Source of the DNA: Anaerolineae bacterium
Lineage (GTDB): Bacteria > Chloroflexota > Anaerolineae > Aggregatilineales > Phototrophicaceae
Reading direction: 5' to 3'
Length of the DNA stretch: 64,000 nucleotides
NCBI GenBank assembly: GCA_025055175.1
Contig: JANWYT010000007.1
Location: forward strand, 47,209 to 111,208
Shown: positions 1 to 8,627 of the stretch, in pieces
How the letters are laid out: each line of letters begins with the position of its first letter
Numbering within the stretch: position 1 is the stretch's first letter
Notes under the pieces: generated by a model
The model's input: only the letters and a program-made list of their open reading frames with translations
What the model was told of the DNA's origin: nothing
Databases searched by the model: none
Program-made: the position numbers and the translations under genes

Positions 1-294
1 CCAGTAGTATAAAGGCGGCTGATGGTTCTCGTAGCGCACCGTCGCCAGCCGTTCTAACAACGCCTCGTCTTTGAAGCCGCTGGCTTTCAGCGCGTCCAAA
101 TAGGCCTGATCCCAGTCGCCCATTTGAATCACAGGAATCAACGTTCCCTGGCTCACTTGTTGGATATAATAATAGTGTGCCGGCTCATCCGGGGCTTGCC
201 AGGGAGGTGTACGCCAGGCGAACAACGCGCCCAGCGTCCCATAGACCGTCAAAACCAGCGCCAGCAAGGCGCGTTCGGCAGGGATGCGCAGCAT
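1..294 (-). CDS. Glycosyltransferase-family-39/DUF2142-like membrane protein, N-terminal fragment
   Basis: The first 98 codons of a gene run off the left edge. The ATG lies at 294 and the frame is open to base 1. Residues about 8-27 form one hydrophobic segment. It is followed by an extracytoplasmic-looking stretch containing APDEPAHYYYIQQ and, near the cut, YENHQPPLYYW. An acidic DEPAH-type motif in the first loop and a later H-Q-P-P-L-Y-Y motif are typical of polytopic polyprenyl-phosphate-sugar glycosyltransferases (PMT/ArnT, family 39 and DUF2142-like). These transfer sugars at the outer face of the membrane. The donor and acceptor cannot be told from a fragment. It is divergent from the SDR gene at 452, with 157 bp between them and no obvious strong promoter. 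Confidence 0.6.
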   Translation of the reverse strand, partial: MLRIPAERALLALVLTVYGTLGALFAWRTPPWQAPDEPAHYYYIQQVSQGTLIPVIQMGDWDQAYLDALKASGFKDEALLERLATVRYENHQPPLYYW

Positions 295-451
295 GAGCCA
301 AAACCTCGGAACTTGAGCCAGAGTCGTGTATATAGCTTAGAAAGCCAACAAAGCATAGCGCAAAGCACCGTATAGAGTAGCCTTTCTTGACGAGAAATTT
401 CATGCTGCAAGACTAGACTGCCTGAGAGAGAACAGCACAAGGACAGCTTCC

Positions 452-1471
452 ATGCAGAATATCCTCATCATCGGTGGCACGCGCAACATGGGCCATGACT
501 TGGCGTTGCGCCTGAACGCTGAAGGCCACCGCGTCACCATCCTCAATCGCGGCATTTCGCCCGACGACCTGCCCGACAGCGTCGCTCGTCTGCGGGCAGA
601 CCGCACTGACGTGCTGCAACTGCGCCGCGCTCTGTTGGCCAAGCGCTTCGATGTCGTCGTCGATTTCGTGGTCTATAGCGGCCACGAAGCTCAGTCCATC
701 GCCGAAATTCTGCACGAAGCCTGCGGGCATTACATCCTCATCAGCAGCGGACAAGTGTACTTAGTGCGCGAGGGCCTCAGCCGTCCCTTTCATGAGCGCG
801 ATTACGAGGGTCGCCTGTTACCCGCCCCCAAGCTAAACACCTACGCCTATGAAGAATGGCACTACGGCATAGGCAAACGCGAAGCGGAAGACGCCATCCA
901 GCAGGCTCATCAGCGTCGCGCCTTCCCTTACACCACCTTGCGCCTGCCAATGGTCAACAGCGAGCGCGATCAGCAGCGTCGCTTGTACAACTACATCCTG
1001 CGGCTGCGCGATGGCCATCCGCTGCTCATCCCAGAGACTCCCGATTATCCCTTGCGCCACATCGACAGCGCCGACGTAGTGACCATCATCAGTCAGATGA
1101 TTCGGGCGGGCAGGGTCTACAACTGCGCTTTCAACCTATCCCAAGAGGAGACGCTGAGCATGGATGAGTTTCTGGCTCTGCTGGCCGACATCATGGGCGT
1201 GCAGGTGAACGTGGTGCGCGCGCGCACTAGCGATTTGGAAGCTGGCGGCTTCATGCCCCACTGCTCTCCTTTCAGCGATCGCTGGATGAGCGAATTGGAC
1301 AACAGCCTGAGCAAAGAAGTCCTCAGCGCACAGTATACGCCTGTGAGACAAACGCTAGAGCGGCTGGTTCGCTACTACCGTGACAACCCGCCGCCCATCC
1401 CAGCCGGCTACAAGCGCCGTCACGCCGAGGTCAAGTTTGCTCGTCACTTGCTCAGCAGCGAAATGCAGTAG
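452..1471 (+). CDS. NAD-dependent epimerase/dehydratase family (extended SDR)
   Basis: A 339-residue Rossmann-fold protein. The N-terminal glycine motif GGTRNMG (residues 8-14) lies directly after beta-1 and binds NAD(P). A serine pair in SSGQVY (98-103) and Y138-x3-K142 in YGIGK form the SDR catalytic set. The C-terminal half is the variable substrate domain of extended SDRs such as nucleotide-sugar epimerases, dehydratases and isoflavone-reductase-like enzymes. The first glycine motif (GGTRxxG) is the form seen in mRNA-binding/CSP41-like and UDP-glucose-epimerase-like SDRs, so the substrate is uncertain. The start is supported by AAGGA about 9 nt upstream. A weak -10 (TATAGA, 371-376) lies about 75 nt upstream. 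The gene stands alone and converges on the oligoendopeptidase gene. Confidence 0.8.
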   Translation: MQNILIIGGTRNMGHDLALRLNAEGHRVTILNRGISPDDLPDSVARLRADRTDVLQLRRALLAKRFDVVVDFVVYSGHEAQSIAEILHEACGHYILISSGQVYLVREGLSRPFHERDYEGRLLPAPKLNTYAYEEWHYGIGKREAEDAIQQAHQRRAFPYTTLRLPMVNSERDQQRRLYNYILRLRDGHPLLIPETPDYPLRHIDSADVVTIISQMIRAGRVYNCAFNLSQEETLSMDEFLALLADIMGVQVNVVRARTSDLEAGGFMPHCSPFSDRWMSELDNSLSKEVLSAQYTPVRQTLERLVRYYRDNPPPIPAGYKRRHAEVKFARHLLSSEMQ

Positions 1472-1524
1472 CCCGTCCACAGCCCTTCCGAGACGACGCA
1501 TGACGTTCATCTCCGTGTTCAGAA

Positions 1525-1585
1525 CCCTCATCCCTGGCCCTTCTCCCCAGAGCAGAGAGGTTTTAGGAGGTTTCTGGGATGAGGG
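1525..1585. repeat. Long imperfect inverted repeat between convergent genes
   Basis: CCCTCATCCC at 1525-1534 is matched exactly by its reverse complement at 1576-1585. Partial pairing continues inside (CTTCTCC against GGAGG). The element lies between the convergent stops of the SDR gene and the oligoendopeptidase gene. It may act as a bidirectional transcription terminator or be one copy of a dispersed palindromic repeat. The left arm resembles the CCTCATCCC-type intergenic repeats of some Chloroflexota and cyanobacteria, but no second copy is visible in this window. Confidence 0.55.
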
Positions 1586-1606
1586 CCGCGACTCCGTACC
1601 AGAGGC

Positions 1607-3310
1607 TCAGCCCACCGCTTCTAGTTCGCTGATGGTCTTCTCAATCAGCTCAACGATGCGGCCCAGCGTATCCACGTCGAAGGCCAGCTTGACGCCCGCC
1701 GCTTCAAACAACTGGGGCAGGGTGCGCGTGTTGCCCAGGGCCAGCGCCTGGCGATAGGCGCGCAGAGCCTGTTGCGAGTCGTCCAGGCTGTTGGCCCACA
1801 GCTGCGCCGCGCCAAGCTGAGCTAGGCCATACTCAATATAATAGAAGGGAATTTCGATGATGTGCAGCTTACGCTGCCAACCAGTCATCACCCAATCCTC
1901 CAGGCCGCTATAATCGACGCCCTGCTTGTAGGTGTGCCACAGCTCGGCCCACTTGGCGTCGCAAGCGCGCGGATCGCCGCCTTCGGGATGGGTATAGGCC
2001 CAAGACTGAAAGGCATCGACGACGGCCATGTAAGGCCAGAAGACCAACATCTCTTCCAGATGTTCAATGCGCGCGCGAGCTGCTTCGGCGGCGCTGTAGA
2101 AGCCACCCAAGCTGGCTTCTAGGTGAGGAGCAGCCAACAGTTCCATGCTCATGCTGGCGACTTCGCAGAACTCGATGGGGGCATGGCGCATACCGCTGAA
2201 CGGCTGTTGGGCTGCCTCCAGCATGTGGAAGGCGTGGCCAGCTTCGTGGAGCATGGTCTGCACATCGTTATGCAGCCCGACAGCGTTCATGAAGATGAAG
2301 GGGCGCTTGCGGTAAGCCAGCGTCGATTGATAGCCACCAGGAGCTTTGTTCTTGCGATTCTCCAAGTCCAGCAGGCCTTCGTCCTTCATCAGGCGGAACA
2401 TGCGCCCCAGCTCTGGATCAAGCGCGTCGAATATGCGCGCGCTAGTCTCTTGCAGCTCCGCGCCGGTCTGGAAAGGTTTGAGCGGCGCACGGCCATGCAT
2501 GTCGACGTTCACGTCCCACTGACGCAATACGTCCACGCCCAGCGCCGCCTTGCGCTTGTCATTCAGGCGCTTGACCGACGGCACGACCACTTGGCGGATC
2601 GCCTCATGGAAGCGCTCCACGTCTTGTGGCGTGTAGTCGAAGCGACCACGCTCTTGCCACATGTAGGCGCGGTAATCAGGGAAGCCTGCGTTATGGGCAA
2701 TCTGCTGGCGCAACGGGTAGAGCTTGGCCCACAAGGCGTCGATCTTATCGCGGTCTTGCAGACGACGCTCCATGATGGCACGGAAAGCTTGTTCACGGCG
2801 CACCCGATCCGTCTCGTGCAGGACAGTGGCGACCTGCGTCAAGGTCTTCTCCTCACCGTCCCAGAGGACGGTCTGCGCGCCGTTAATCTCTTCGTATTCT
2901 TTCGTCCAGGCCTGCTCTTGGCTCAGCAGGGGCAGGTTGGCCTCGCGGAACAGGGCAATCTGCGACTTGATGGCGCGCAACGGCACTTCGTAGTTGGGCG
3001 GGGTGAGGCCGCTGTCCACGATCTTGCGGTTCATAGCGTCATTCACGCGCAGGAACTGCGGATAAAGCTCTTGGATGAAGCGCATGAAGCGGGCCTTCGC
3101 CTGCTCATCGGTGGTGTTTAGGGTGGTATCGATGTGAATGCGCGCAGCCACTTCGCTGGCGAAGTCGTCGAAGGCAGTGAGGCGCGTCATAAAATCGATC
3201 AGGGTGTTGGCGTCCAAAGTGGCAGCGAGCAGTTCATCGGCATAGGGCTGAAACTGCTCCCAACCCCAGTCCAGAGCTTCATCGGTGGTGGCGGGCAGGC
3301 TGAGCGGCAT
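1607..3310 (-). CDS. M3 family oligoendopeptidase (PepF-like)
   Basis: A 567-residue cytoplasmic zinc metallopeptidase of family M3, which trims short peptides. The zinc-binding HEAGH motif is at residues 355-359, where H355 and H359 bind zinc and E356 is the general base. The third ligand is expected at about E383, in EFCEVAS, 24 residues on. The length is normal for PepF-type enzymes (about 560-600). There is no signal peptide and the N-terminus is helical. The gene is monocistronic. A TATAAT box at 3370-3375 on the same strand lies about 60 bp upstream of the ATG, next to the end of the PucR gene. It converges with the SDR gene. Confidence 0.92.
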   Translation of the reverse strand: MPLSLPATTDEALDWGWEQFQPYADELLAATLDANTLIDFMTRLTAFDDFASEVAARIHIDTTLNTTDEQAKARFMRFIQELYPQFLRVNDAMNRKIVDSGLTPPNYEVPLRAIKSQIALFREANLPLLSQEQAWTKEYEEINGAQTVLWDGEEKTLTQVATVLHETDRVRREQAFRAIMERRLQDRDKIDALWAKLYPLRQQIAHNAGFPDYRAYMWQERGRFDYTPQDVERFHEAIRQVVVPSVKRLNDKRKAALGVDVLRQWDVNVDMHGRAPLKPFQTGAELQETSARIFDALDPELGRMFRLMKDEGLLDLENRKNKAPGGYQSTLAYRKRPFIFMNAVGLHNDVQTMLHEAGHAFHMLEAAQQPFSGMRHAPIEFCEVASMSMELLAAPHLEASLGGFYSAAEAARARIEHLEEMLVFWPYMAVVDAFQSWAYTHPEGGDPRACDAKWAELWHTYKQGVDYSGLEDWVMTGWQRKLHIIEIPFYYIEYGLAQLGAAQLWANSLDDSQQALRAYRQALALGNTRTLPQLFEAAGVKLAFDVDTLGRIVELIEKTISELEAVG

Positions 3311-3369
3311 GAGCTTTTATCCTTCGTCTGCTTGAGTCTGTATGACCATCTAAAAAGTCTTAAAGGCGA

Positions 3370-3375
3370 ATTATA
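3370..3375 (-). promoter_or_regulatory. Putative -10 box of the oligoendopeptidase gene
   Basis: TATAAT on the minus strand in the context GCTATAATTC, about 60 bp before the ATG at 3310. The -35 element is weak. The same GCTATAAT form recurs upstream of several other genes in the window. Confidence 0.5.
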
Positions 3376-3389
3376 GCATAAGAGTACGC

Positions 3390-5021
3390 TTAACCGAACA
3401 AGCGTAGCAGCTTGAGGGCGACCAACAAGTTTATGCGCTGATGAGCGTCCTGTAGCTTGAAGCCGCCAATGCGCTCAATCTGGGCCAGGCGGTAGTTGAG
3501 TGTGCTGCGGTGGATGTGCAGCGCTTCGGCCGTGCCGACGCCGTTCGCGCCGCAATCCAGGTAAGCTTCTAGGGTGTGGAACAGCTCCAGCGATTCGTCG
3601 CGCAGACGGCGCAGAGCTGGAGCGTCGGCGCTCATGGCTAGGCTCTGCGGGCCGGCCATGTAAAGCGTGTGCCAGTAGCCCAGCTCATCGAAGCGGATGG
3701 CGCGCTGATCGGGCGTGAGGCGCGCGCCGATGGTCAGGGCGTCGTGGGCCTGGCGGTAGGCGAGCTTGACCTGAGCCGCCCCCTGCTGCGCACAGCTCAG
3801 GCCTATGCGCACGTCGCCTTCGCGGGAGCGATCCAGGGCCAAGCGCTCTAGAATACGAGCCGCCACGCCATCAGCGGCTGCGGCTTCGCACAGCACCACC
3901 ACTTGGCCGGCGTACTGCCCAACGACTGCCTGCCAGGCGCTCAGGGTGGCCAGTTGGTTGATGGCGCGGTAGAGCTGGAGGGCTTGTCCAACGGCAGCGC
4001 GCAGGTCATCGACCAGCATCAACACGAAAGGAGCGCGCAGATCGACGCCGTAGCGCAGCGATTGATCGACCAGCACGGCGTCGCGTGGCTCATCGCCTTC
4101 AATCAAGCGCGAGAGCAGATTGCCCTTCAGGCTAGCTTCTGCGTTCTGAGCGCTCTCTTGATACAGCATCATCATGGCAGCAATGGTTGCTCCGCTCTCG
4201 ATGGCCATCTGATCGATTTGTGACAGAGCGTGGTCGTCGGCGATGATCCACATCCAGCCGTAAATTGCTCCATGCACGACGATGGGGGCGAGGATACGCT
4301 CCATCTCCAAGCCCACATCGGGCATGGGCGGCAAATGGACGGGGCGGCGTGTGGCCCGCAGGCGGGGCAGATAGCCGCGCTGCTCCAAAGCCTCCACCAG
4401 GCGCGGATCGGTGTGGCCGTGCTGCTGAGTGTAGCGCCGCGCTTCGTCCACGGCCGCGATGTTGAAGGTGGCAATGGCTTCGAAGCGTTCGTTCTCAATG
4501 CTAATGCTGTGGCCCACCATGTGCGCCAATTGTTCGGCTAGCGAGGGCAGATCGCCGCCGTCCAGGACGATCTGCGTCAGGCGCTGTTGAATGCTCAGGG
4601 CGCGTTCAACGATCTGCGCGTTGGCCTGGCTGATCCGTTCGTTGATCCGCTTGGCGATGTCCACGAAGCGAGCCGTGTAGGGAATTTCGATCAGCGGGAA
4701 GGCGTATTCATTGGCAGCGTCGATCAGGTGGTGTGGGATGGCTTCAATGTAGCGACCAACGGTCAACACTAGGCCAGCGACGTTCTTCTCTGCCATTTGG
4801 CGGATGTAGTCGCGCTGTTCTTCGATGCCGCTGGGCATGTTGATATAGGTCGTCAGGACGAGTTCACCGCCATTGAGCCACTGGGGCGCGTCGGGGACGC
4901 CGGCGTTATGCACCCAGGCCACTTGGCGATTCAGGCCCGCATGGCCAGCTACAATGCGGCCCTGAGCTAGTACATCAGAATTCAGCAGTTCTGCAACAGA
5001 GAGCATGGAGTATTCATTCAC
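3390..5021 (-). CDS. PucR family transcriptional regulator
   Basis: A 543-residue regulator. The N-terminal PucR (purine catabolism regulator) domain spans roughly residues 5-130. It starts MLSVAELLNSD and includes the WLNGGELVLTT segment typical of the family. The middle region resembles the GGDEF-like/CdaR domain. The C-terminal PucR-type helix-turn-helix lies in the last 60 residues (LHIHRSTLNYRL). Family members sense nitrogen- or carbon-rich metabolites and usually activate catabolic genes. No obvious target operon is adjacent. The divergent neighbour is an HNH nuclease gene and the downstream gene is a peptidase. A TATAAT box at 5050-5055 would give a 5-prime leader of only about 20 nt. 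Confidence 0.88.
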   Translation of the reverse strand: MNEYSMLSVAELLNSDVLAQGRIVAGHAGLNRQVAWVHNAGVPDAPQWLNGGELVLTTYINMPSGIEEQRDYIRQMAEKNVAGLVLTVGRYIEAIPHHLIDAANEYAFPLIEIPYTARFVDIAKRINERISQANAQIVERALSIQQRLTQIVLDGGDLPSLAEQLAHMVGHSISIENERFEAIATFNIAAVDEARRYTQQHGHTDPRLVEALEQRGYLPRLRATRRPVHLPPMPDVGLEMERILAPIVVHGAIYGWMWIIADDHALSQIDQMAIESGATIAAMMMLYQESAQNAEASLKGNLLSRLIEGDEPRDAVLVDQSLRYGVDLRAPFVLMLVDDLRAAVGQALQLYRAINQLATLSAWQAVVGQYAGQVVVLCEAAAADGVAARILERLALDRSREGDVRIGLSCAQQGAAQVKLAYRQAHDALTIGARLTPDQRAIRFDELGYWHTLYMAGPQSLAMSADAPALRRLRDESLELFHTLEAYLDCGANGVGTAEALHIHRSTLNYRLAQIERIGGFKLQDAHQRINLLVALKLLRLFG

Positions 5022-5049
5022 AAAAGAGTAGGCTATCCAGATGAGGGCT

Positions 5050-5064
5050 ATTATAGGCTATAAT
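5050..5064. promoter_or_regulatory. Overlapping divergent -10 boxes for the PucR and HNH genes
   Basis: TATAAT on the minus strand (5050-5055) faces the PucR gene. GCTATAAT on the plus strand (TATAAT at 5059-5064) faces the HNH gene. They are only 3 bp apart, so RNA polymerase could hardly use both at once. Directly downstream, TGTTCC (5064-5069) and GGAACA (5084-5089) form an inverted repeat that could be an operator. Confidence 0.45.
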
Positions 5065-5116
5065 GTTCCAGAACTGAGATACAGGAACATCATGAGTACC
5101 ATCCCGCACCCCATCC

Positions 5117-5608
5117 TTGCCAGGGCAGCAAACGCCAGCTAGCCTTCACGTGCTTCAGCAGGGAAGGCGTGCCACACCCAAAGTCGTCAAAGCTGCCCTG
5201 CCAGACAAGCCAGAGTTGCGCTGTGCGCTCTGCCAGGGGTGCTTCGGCCGCCAATTCTTGCAGGTAGACCATCGCACACCGTATGCCATCCAGCCCATCA
5301 GTAGCCTAGTGACAGATAACTACATGCTATTGTGCGCGTCGTGCAATCGGCGCAAGTCCTGGTCGTATGAGCGCTGTCCTGACTGGACGCAACGCCAGCC
5401 CATTGACCGCCAGAACTGTTTCTGGGCCAGTCCTTCCGATTATGCTCATACGGGCATGCAAAAAGTTCGCCGTCTGGAGCTGGTCTGGCAGGATGACGAC
5501 ATCACCACTTTTGAAGCCCTGAGCCGCCTAGCTCAGGCCCAATCTGAGACCCCTGATTCTTTGGCCAAGAAGATTATTCATGCGTATGTTGATCCATCTT
5601 CAGCCTGA
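5117..5608 (+). CDS. HNH endonuclease domain protein
   Basis: A small protein (163 residues if read from the TTG at 5117) with a zinc-ribbon HNH fold. Cysteine pairs C36/C39 and C73/C76 bracket V50-D51-H52, and the basic stretch NRRKSW follows the second pair. HNH proteins are metal-dependent DNA nucleases found in mobile elements, restriction systems and repair, and this one stands alone. The start is unclear. The only good ribosome binding site (CAGGAACA) serves an ATG at 5092 in a different frame, which meets TAG after 16 codons. In the HNH frame there are only TTG (5117) and GTG (5150). Either the first codons come from the other frame, through a frameshift or sequencing error, or the short frame is a leader. 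The stop is 16 nt before the next gene. Confidence 0.7.
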   Translation: MPGQQTPASLHVLQQGRRATPKVVKAALPDKPELRCALCQGCFGRQFLQVDHRTPYAIQPISSLVTDNYMLLCASCNRRKSWSYERCPDWTQRQPIDRQNCFWASPSDYAHTGMQKVRRLELVWQDDDITTFEALSRLAQAQSETPDSLAKKIIHAYVDPSSA

Positions 5609-5624
5609 GCGAGAGAAAATTCCT

Positions 5625-6443
5625 ATGCACCCCAATCCTGCTTCCTTCTTGCCCTTCGCCATCGGCCTGGCCCAGCTGGCGGGTCAGATCACTCAGCGCA
5701 GCTTTCGCCAAAGCAGCCTGAGCCGCACGGCCAAGAGCAGCAGCTGGGACTTCGTGACCGAGGTCGACCGAGCCAGCGAAGCCGCCATCGTGGCCGCCAT
5801 CCAGGCTGCCTATCCCGACCATCACATCGTCGGCGAAGAAGGCGGTGGCCAGGGAGCGCCTGCCGAAGAAGCCGTCTTGCACTGGATCATCGATCCTATC
5901 GACGGCACGAGCAACTATGCCCAGGGGATTCCCTACTATTCGATCAGCATTGCCCTGGTCGATCCTCAGCACAACCCACTACTCGGCGTGGTCTATGCCC
6001 CTGCCCTGGGTGAACTGTACGCCGCCGCCCTGGGCAGCGGAGCGACATGCAACGGCCAGCCTATCCACGTCTCGGCAGTGGAGAGCCTGCGCCAGGCCAT
6101 CCTGATTACTGGCTTCGCTTACGACCGCCAAACTAACCCCGACCACAACGGCCCACAGGTGAACGCCTTCCTGCCCCAGGTGCGCGACCTTCGTCGCTTC
6201 GGCAGCGCCGCCCTGGATTTGTGCTACGTGGCCGCGGGTCGTGCCGACGGCTTCTGGGAGCGGGCTATCAACCCCTGGGACGTGCTGGCTGGCGCGCTGA
6301 TCGTGCGCGAAGCCAACGGACGGGTGACCGATTACGAAGGCCGTCAAGCCCCTCTGCCCGGCCCCGACGGTCGAATCTTGGCCAGCAACGGCCTCATTCA
6401 TCAGGCCATGCAGGACACGCTGCACGCTTCCTACGGCGGATGA
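5625..6443 (+). CDS. Inositol monophosphatase family protein
   Basis: A Mg2+-dependent phosphatase of the FIG superfamily, 272 residues from the ATG at 5625. That start follows GCGAGAG and leaves the usual N-terminus; an in-frame ATG at 5580 would overlap the HNH gene. Metal ligands are visible: E71 in GEE, D90 and D93 in the DPIDGT motif (90-95), and D219 in WDVLAG. The family dephosphorylates inositol-1-phosphate, histidinol phosphate, PAP or fructose-1,6-bisphosphate, and sequence alone does not settle which. The gene is co-oriented with the HNH gene upstream and the S9 peptidase downstream. Confidence 0.9.
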   Translation: MHPNPASFLPFAIGLAQLAGQITQRSFRQSSLSRTAKSSSWDFVTEVDRASEAAIVAAIQAAYPDHHIVGEEGGGQGAPAEEAVLHWIIDPIDGTSNYAQGIPYYSISIALVDPQHNPLLGVVYAPALGELYAAALGSGATCNGQPIHVSAVESLRQAILITGFAYDRQTNPDHNGPQVNAFLPQVRDLRRFGSAALDLCYVAAGRADGFWERAINPWDVLAGALIVREANGRVTDYEGRQAPLPGPDGRILASNGLIHQAMQDTLHASYGG

Positions 6444-6521
6444 GGCTGCAGCGTAGCGCGCTTCGCGCCTTTGCGCTATGCTTCTCTCAGCTTGAATCGC
6501 GTCACCACAGGATAGCCTAGC

Positions 6522-8582
6522 ATGAGCGACGCTCCACGCCTCATCACCGTTGACGACCTGCTACGCCTGCATACCCTGGACGATCCGCGCTTCAGCCCCG
6601 ACGGTCGCTGGATCGCCTATGTGCAGGCTACGCCCAATCCGCTGGAGCGCGGCACAACTTCATCCATCTTCCTCGTCAGTCCGCAGGGCGGCCCGCCCAT
6701 CCAACTCACGCGCGGCGGCAAAGACAGCCAACCACGTTGGTCGCCCGACGGCCAATGGCTGGCCTTCACTTCGGCGCGCGGTGGCGCACCTCAAATCTAC
6801 CTCATCCCCATCAGCCAGCCCGGCGAGGCGCGCGCCATCACCAACCATCTGCACGGCGCTAACAGTCCCGCTTGGTCGCCTGATGGCCAGCAGATCGCCT
6901 ATTTGGCCAGCGGCAACGCCGCCGATTGGGAAGCCGAAGACAGCGGCGCTCCGCTGCCGCCGCCTGTCGATAAGCTGGAAGCGCAGTACCGCAAAGACCG
7001 CCTGGCAGAGGACAAGAAGGCCTATTTCGACCCCCAGGTGGTGGACAAGATTCCGTTCCGCATGGGGACGAGCTTGCTGGACGACCGCACGGCCCAACTC
7101 TACGTCGTCGACGCTCACGCCGAACAGGCCAAGCCGCGCCGCCTGACCAGCTGGCCTGTCCCGCACGGCGAGCCGTTCTGGTCAGCCGACGGGCGCGCCT
7201 TGTACACAGTACGCAGCTACCGTCCTCAGGCCGACGAGTTTTGGCGCGATGGCAACATCTTCCACATCAACGTCGAGAGCGGCGAAGCGACGCGTCTGGC
7301 CGACGACGTGCATACGATCTACGACCTGCGTCCATCGCCAGATGGCCGCTGGCTGGCCTACAGCCGCCGTCTGAAAGACGCCGTCGACCGCCTGGTGGAA
7401 CTGACGCTGCTGCCCCTGGGCGAGGACGGCCTGCCCAACGACGCCGCCTTCGTCCTCAATCGTGAGCTTGACCGCAACGTGATCGCCTACGCTTGGACGC
7501 GCAACGGCCACCTAGAAGCCATCGCTCAGTCGGCGGGCAAGCATGCCCTGATGAGCTTCGACACCAACGGGCGCGCGCCGCGTCTGCGCCTGGAAGTCGA
7601 CGGCCTGGAAGGCCTGGACGTTGGCCCGCAAGGCCAGATCGTCTTCAGCCAGACCACCGTCGGCGGCTTCAACGAGCTGGCCCTGCTAGACACGCAGACG
7701 GGCCAAGTCCGCCAACTCACTCAGACGCAAACGCTGCTGCGCGAGCTGAAGCTGGCCGAGGCCCAACGCTTCACCTGGGAGAACGACGCAGGCCAGATCA
7801 TCGAAGGCTGGTACTTTTTGCCTCCTGAGGCGCCGCAAGCTCAGCCTCTGCCCACCATCATCAACATACACGGCGGCCCGCACATCCTGTGGACACCAGC
7901 CGATCGGAGCATGTGGCACGAATTCCAAGCGCAAGCGGCCCAGGGTTACCTGGTCTTCTTCTGCAATCCGCGCGGCAGCTTGGGCTATGGCGAAGCCTTC
8001 TCGCGGGCTGTTCATCGGCATTGGGGCGATTACGCCATGCACGACGTGATGGGCGGGATTGACGCCCTGGTGGCGCGCGGCCTGGCCGATCCACAGCGGC
8101 TCTACCTGACAGGCGGCAGCTACGGCGGCTACCTCACGGCTTGGATGGTGGCTCATAGCCAGCGCTTTCGCGCGGCAGTGGCTCATCGCGGCGTCTACAA
8201 CCTCATCAGCTTTCATGGCACGACCGACATTCCCTCGTTTGTGCGCGCTGAATTCGGCGTTGAACCCTGGGAAGACCCCGACTTGCTGTGGCAGCATTCG
8301 CCCCTGGCTCACGCTCATCGTATCAAGACGCCGCTGCTCATCCAGCACGCCGAGGGCGACTACCGCGTGCCGATTGAACAGGGCGAGCAGCTCTTCGCTT
8401 GGGTGAGGCGTACGGGCGGCACGGTCAAACTGCTGCGCTTCCCGCGCGATGGCCACGAGATGACGCGCGCCGGCGAGCCAGCGCATCGTATCGACAGCTT
8501 ACGCGCCACCCTGGCCTGGTTCGCTCAGTTCGGAGGGCCAGGCCAAGCGGAAGAAGCCGCACCATCAAGCGCCAGTGCATAG
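6522..8582 (+). CDS. S9 family prolyl-oligopeptidase-type peptidase
   Basis: A 686-residue serine peptidase. The N-terminal two thirds form a beta-propeller built of TolB/WD40-like blades (repeats of the form RFSPDGRWIAY, WSPDGQWLAF, PSPDGRWLAY). The C-terminal alpha/beta-hydrolase domain holds the catalytic triad: S533 in GGSYGGY, D613 in AEGDYRVP and H645 in DGHEM. The architecture is that of acylaminoacyl-peptidase/DPP IV-like S9C enzymes, which release N-terminal residues from peptides. No signal peptide is visible, so it is probably cytoplasmic. It lies 78 bp after the phosphatase gene and converges with the glycyl-tRNA synthetase gene, 45 bp apart. Confidence 0.93.
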   Translation: MSDAPRLITVDDLLRLHTLDDPRFSPDGRWIAYVQATPNPLERGTTSSIFLVSPQGGPPIQLTRGGKDSQPRWSPDGQWLAFTSARGGAPQIYLIPISQPGEARAITNHLHGANSPAWSPDGQQIAYLASGNAADWEAEDSGAPLPPPVDKLEAQYRKDRLAEDKKAYFDPQVVDKIPFRMGTSLLDDRTAQLYVVDAHAEQAKPRRLTSWPVPHGEPFWSADGRALYTVRSYRPQADEFWRDGNIFHINVESGEATRLADDVHTIYDLRPSPDGRWLAYSRRLKDAVDRLVELTLLPLGEDGLPNDAAFVLNRELDRNVIAYAWTRNGHLEAIAQSAGKHALMSFDTNGRAPRLRLEVDGLEGLDVGPQGQIVFSQTTVGGFNELALLDTQTGQVRQLTQTQTLLRELKLAEAQRFTWENDAGQIIEGWYFLPPEAPQAQPLPTIINIHGGPHILWTPADRSMWHEFQAQAAQGYLVFFCNPRGSLGYGEAFSRAVHRHWGDYAMHDVMGGIDALVARGLADPQRLYLTGGSYGGYLTAWMVAHSQRFRAAVAHRGVYNLISFHGTTDIPSFVRAEFGVEPWEDPDLLWQHSPLAHAHRIKTPLLIQHAEGDYRVPIEQGEQLFAWVRRTGGTVKLLRFPRDGHEMTRAGEPAHRIDSLRATLAWFAQFGGPGQAEEAAPSSASA

Positions 8583-8627
8583 AGGCGGGTCGTTACGCCT
8601 TCGCAACGCGGGACGAAACAATGCGCA

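Noticed and set aside
2123..3121. A 332-codon open frame on the plus strand opposite the oligoendopeptidase gene
   Set aside because: It is the antisense of an intact M3 peptidase gene with HEAGH motif; its sequence is low-complexity in His/Gln/Arg and has no family signature.
7686..8486. A 266-codon minus-strand frame opposite the S9 peptidase catalytic domain
   Set aside because: The plus frame carries the intact Ser-Asp-His triad. The antisense frame is a codon-bias shadow.
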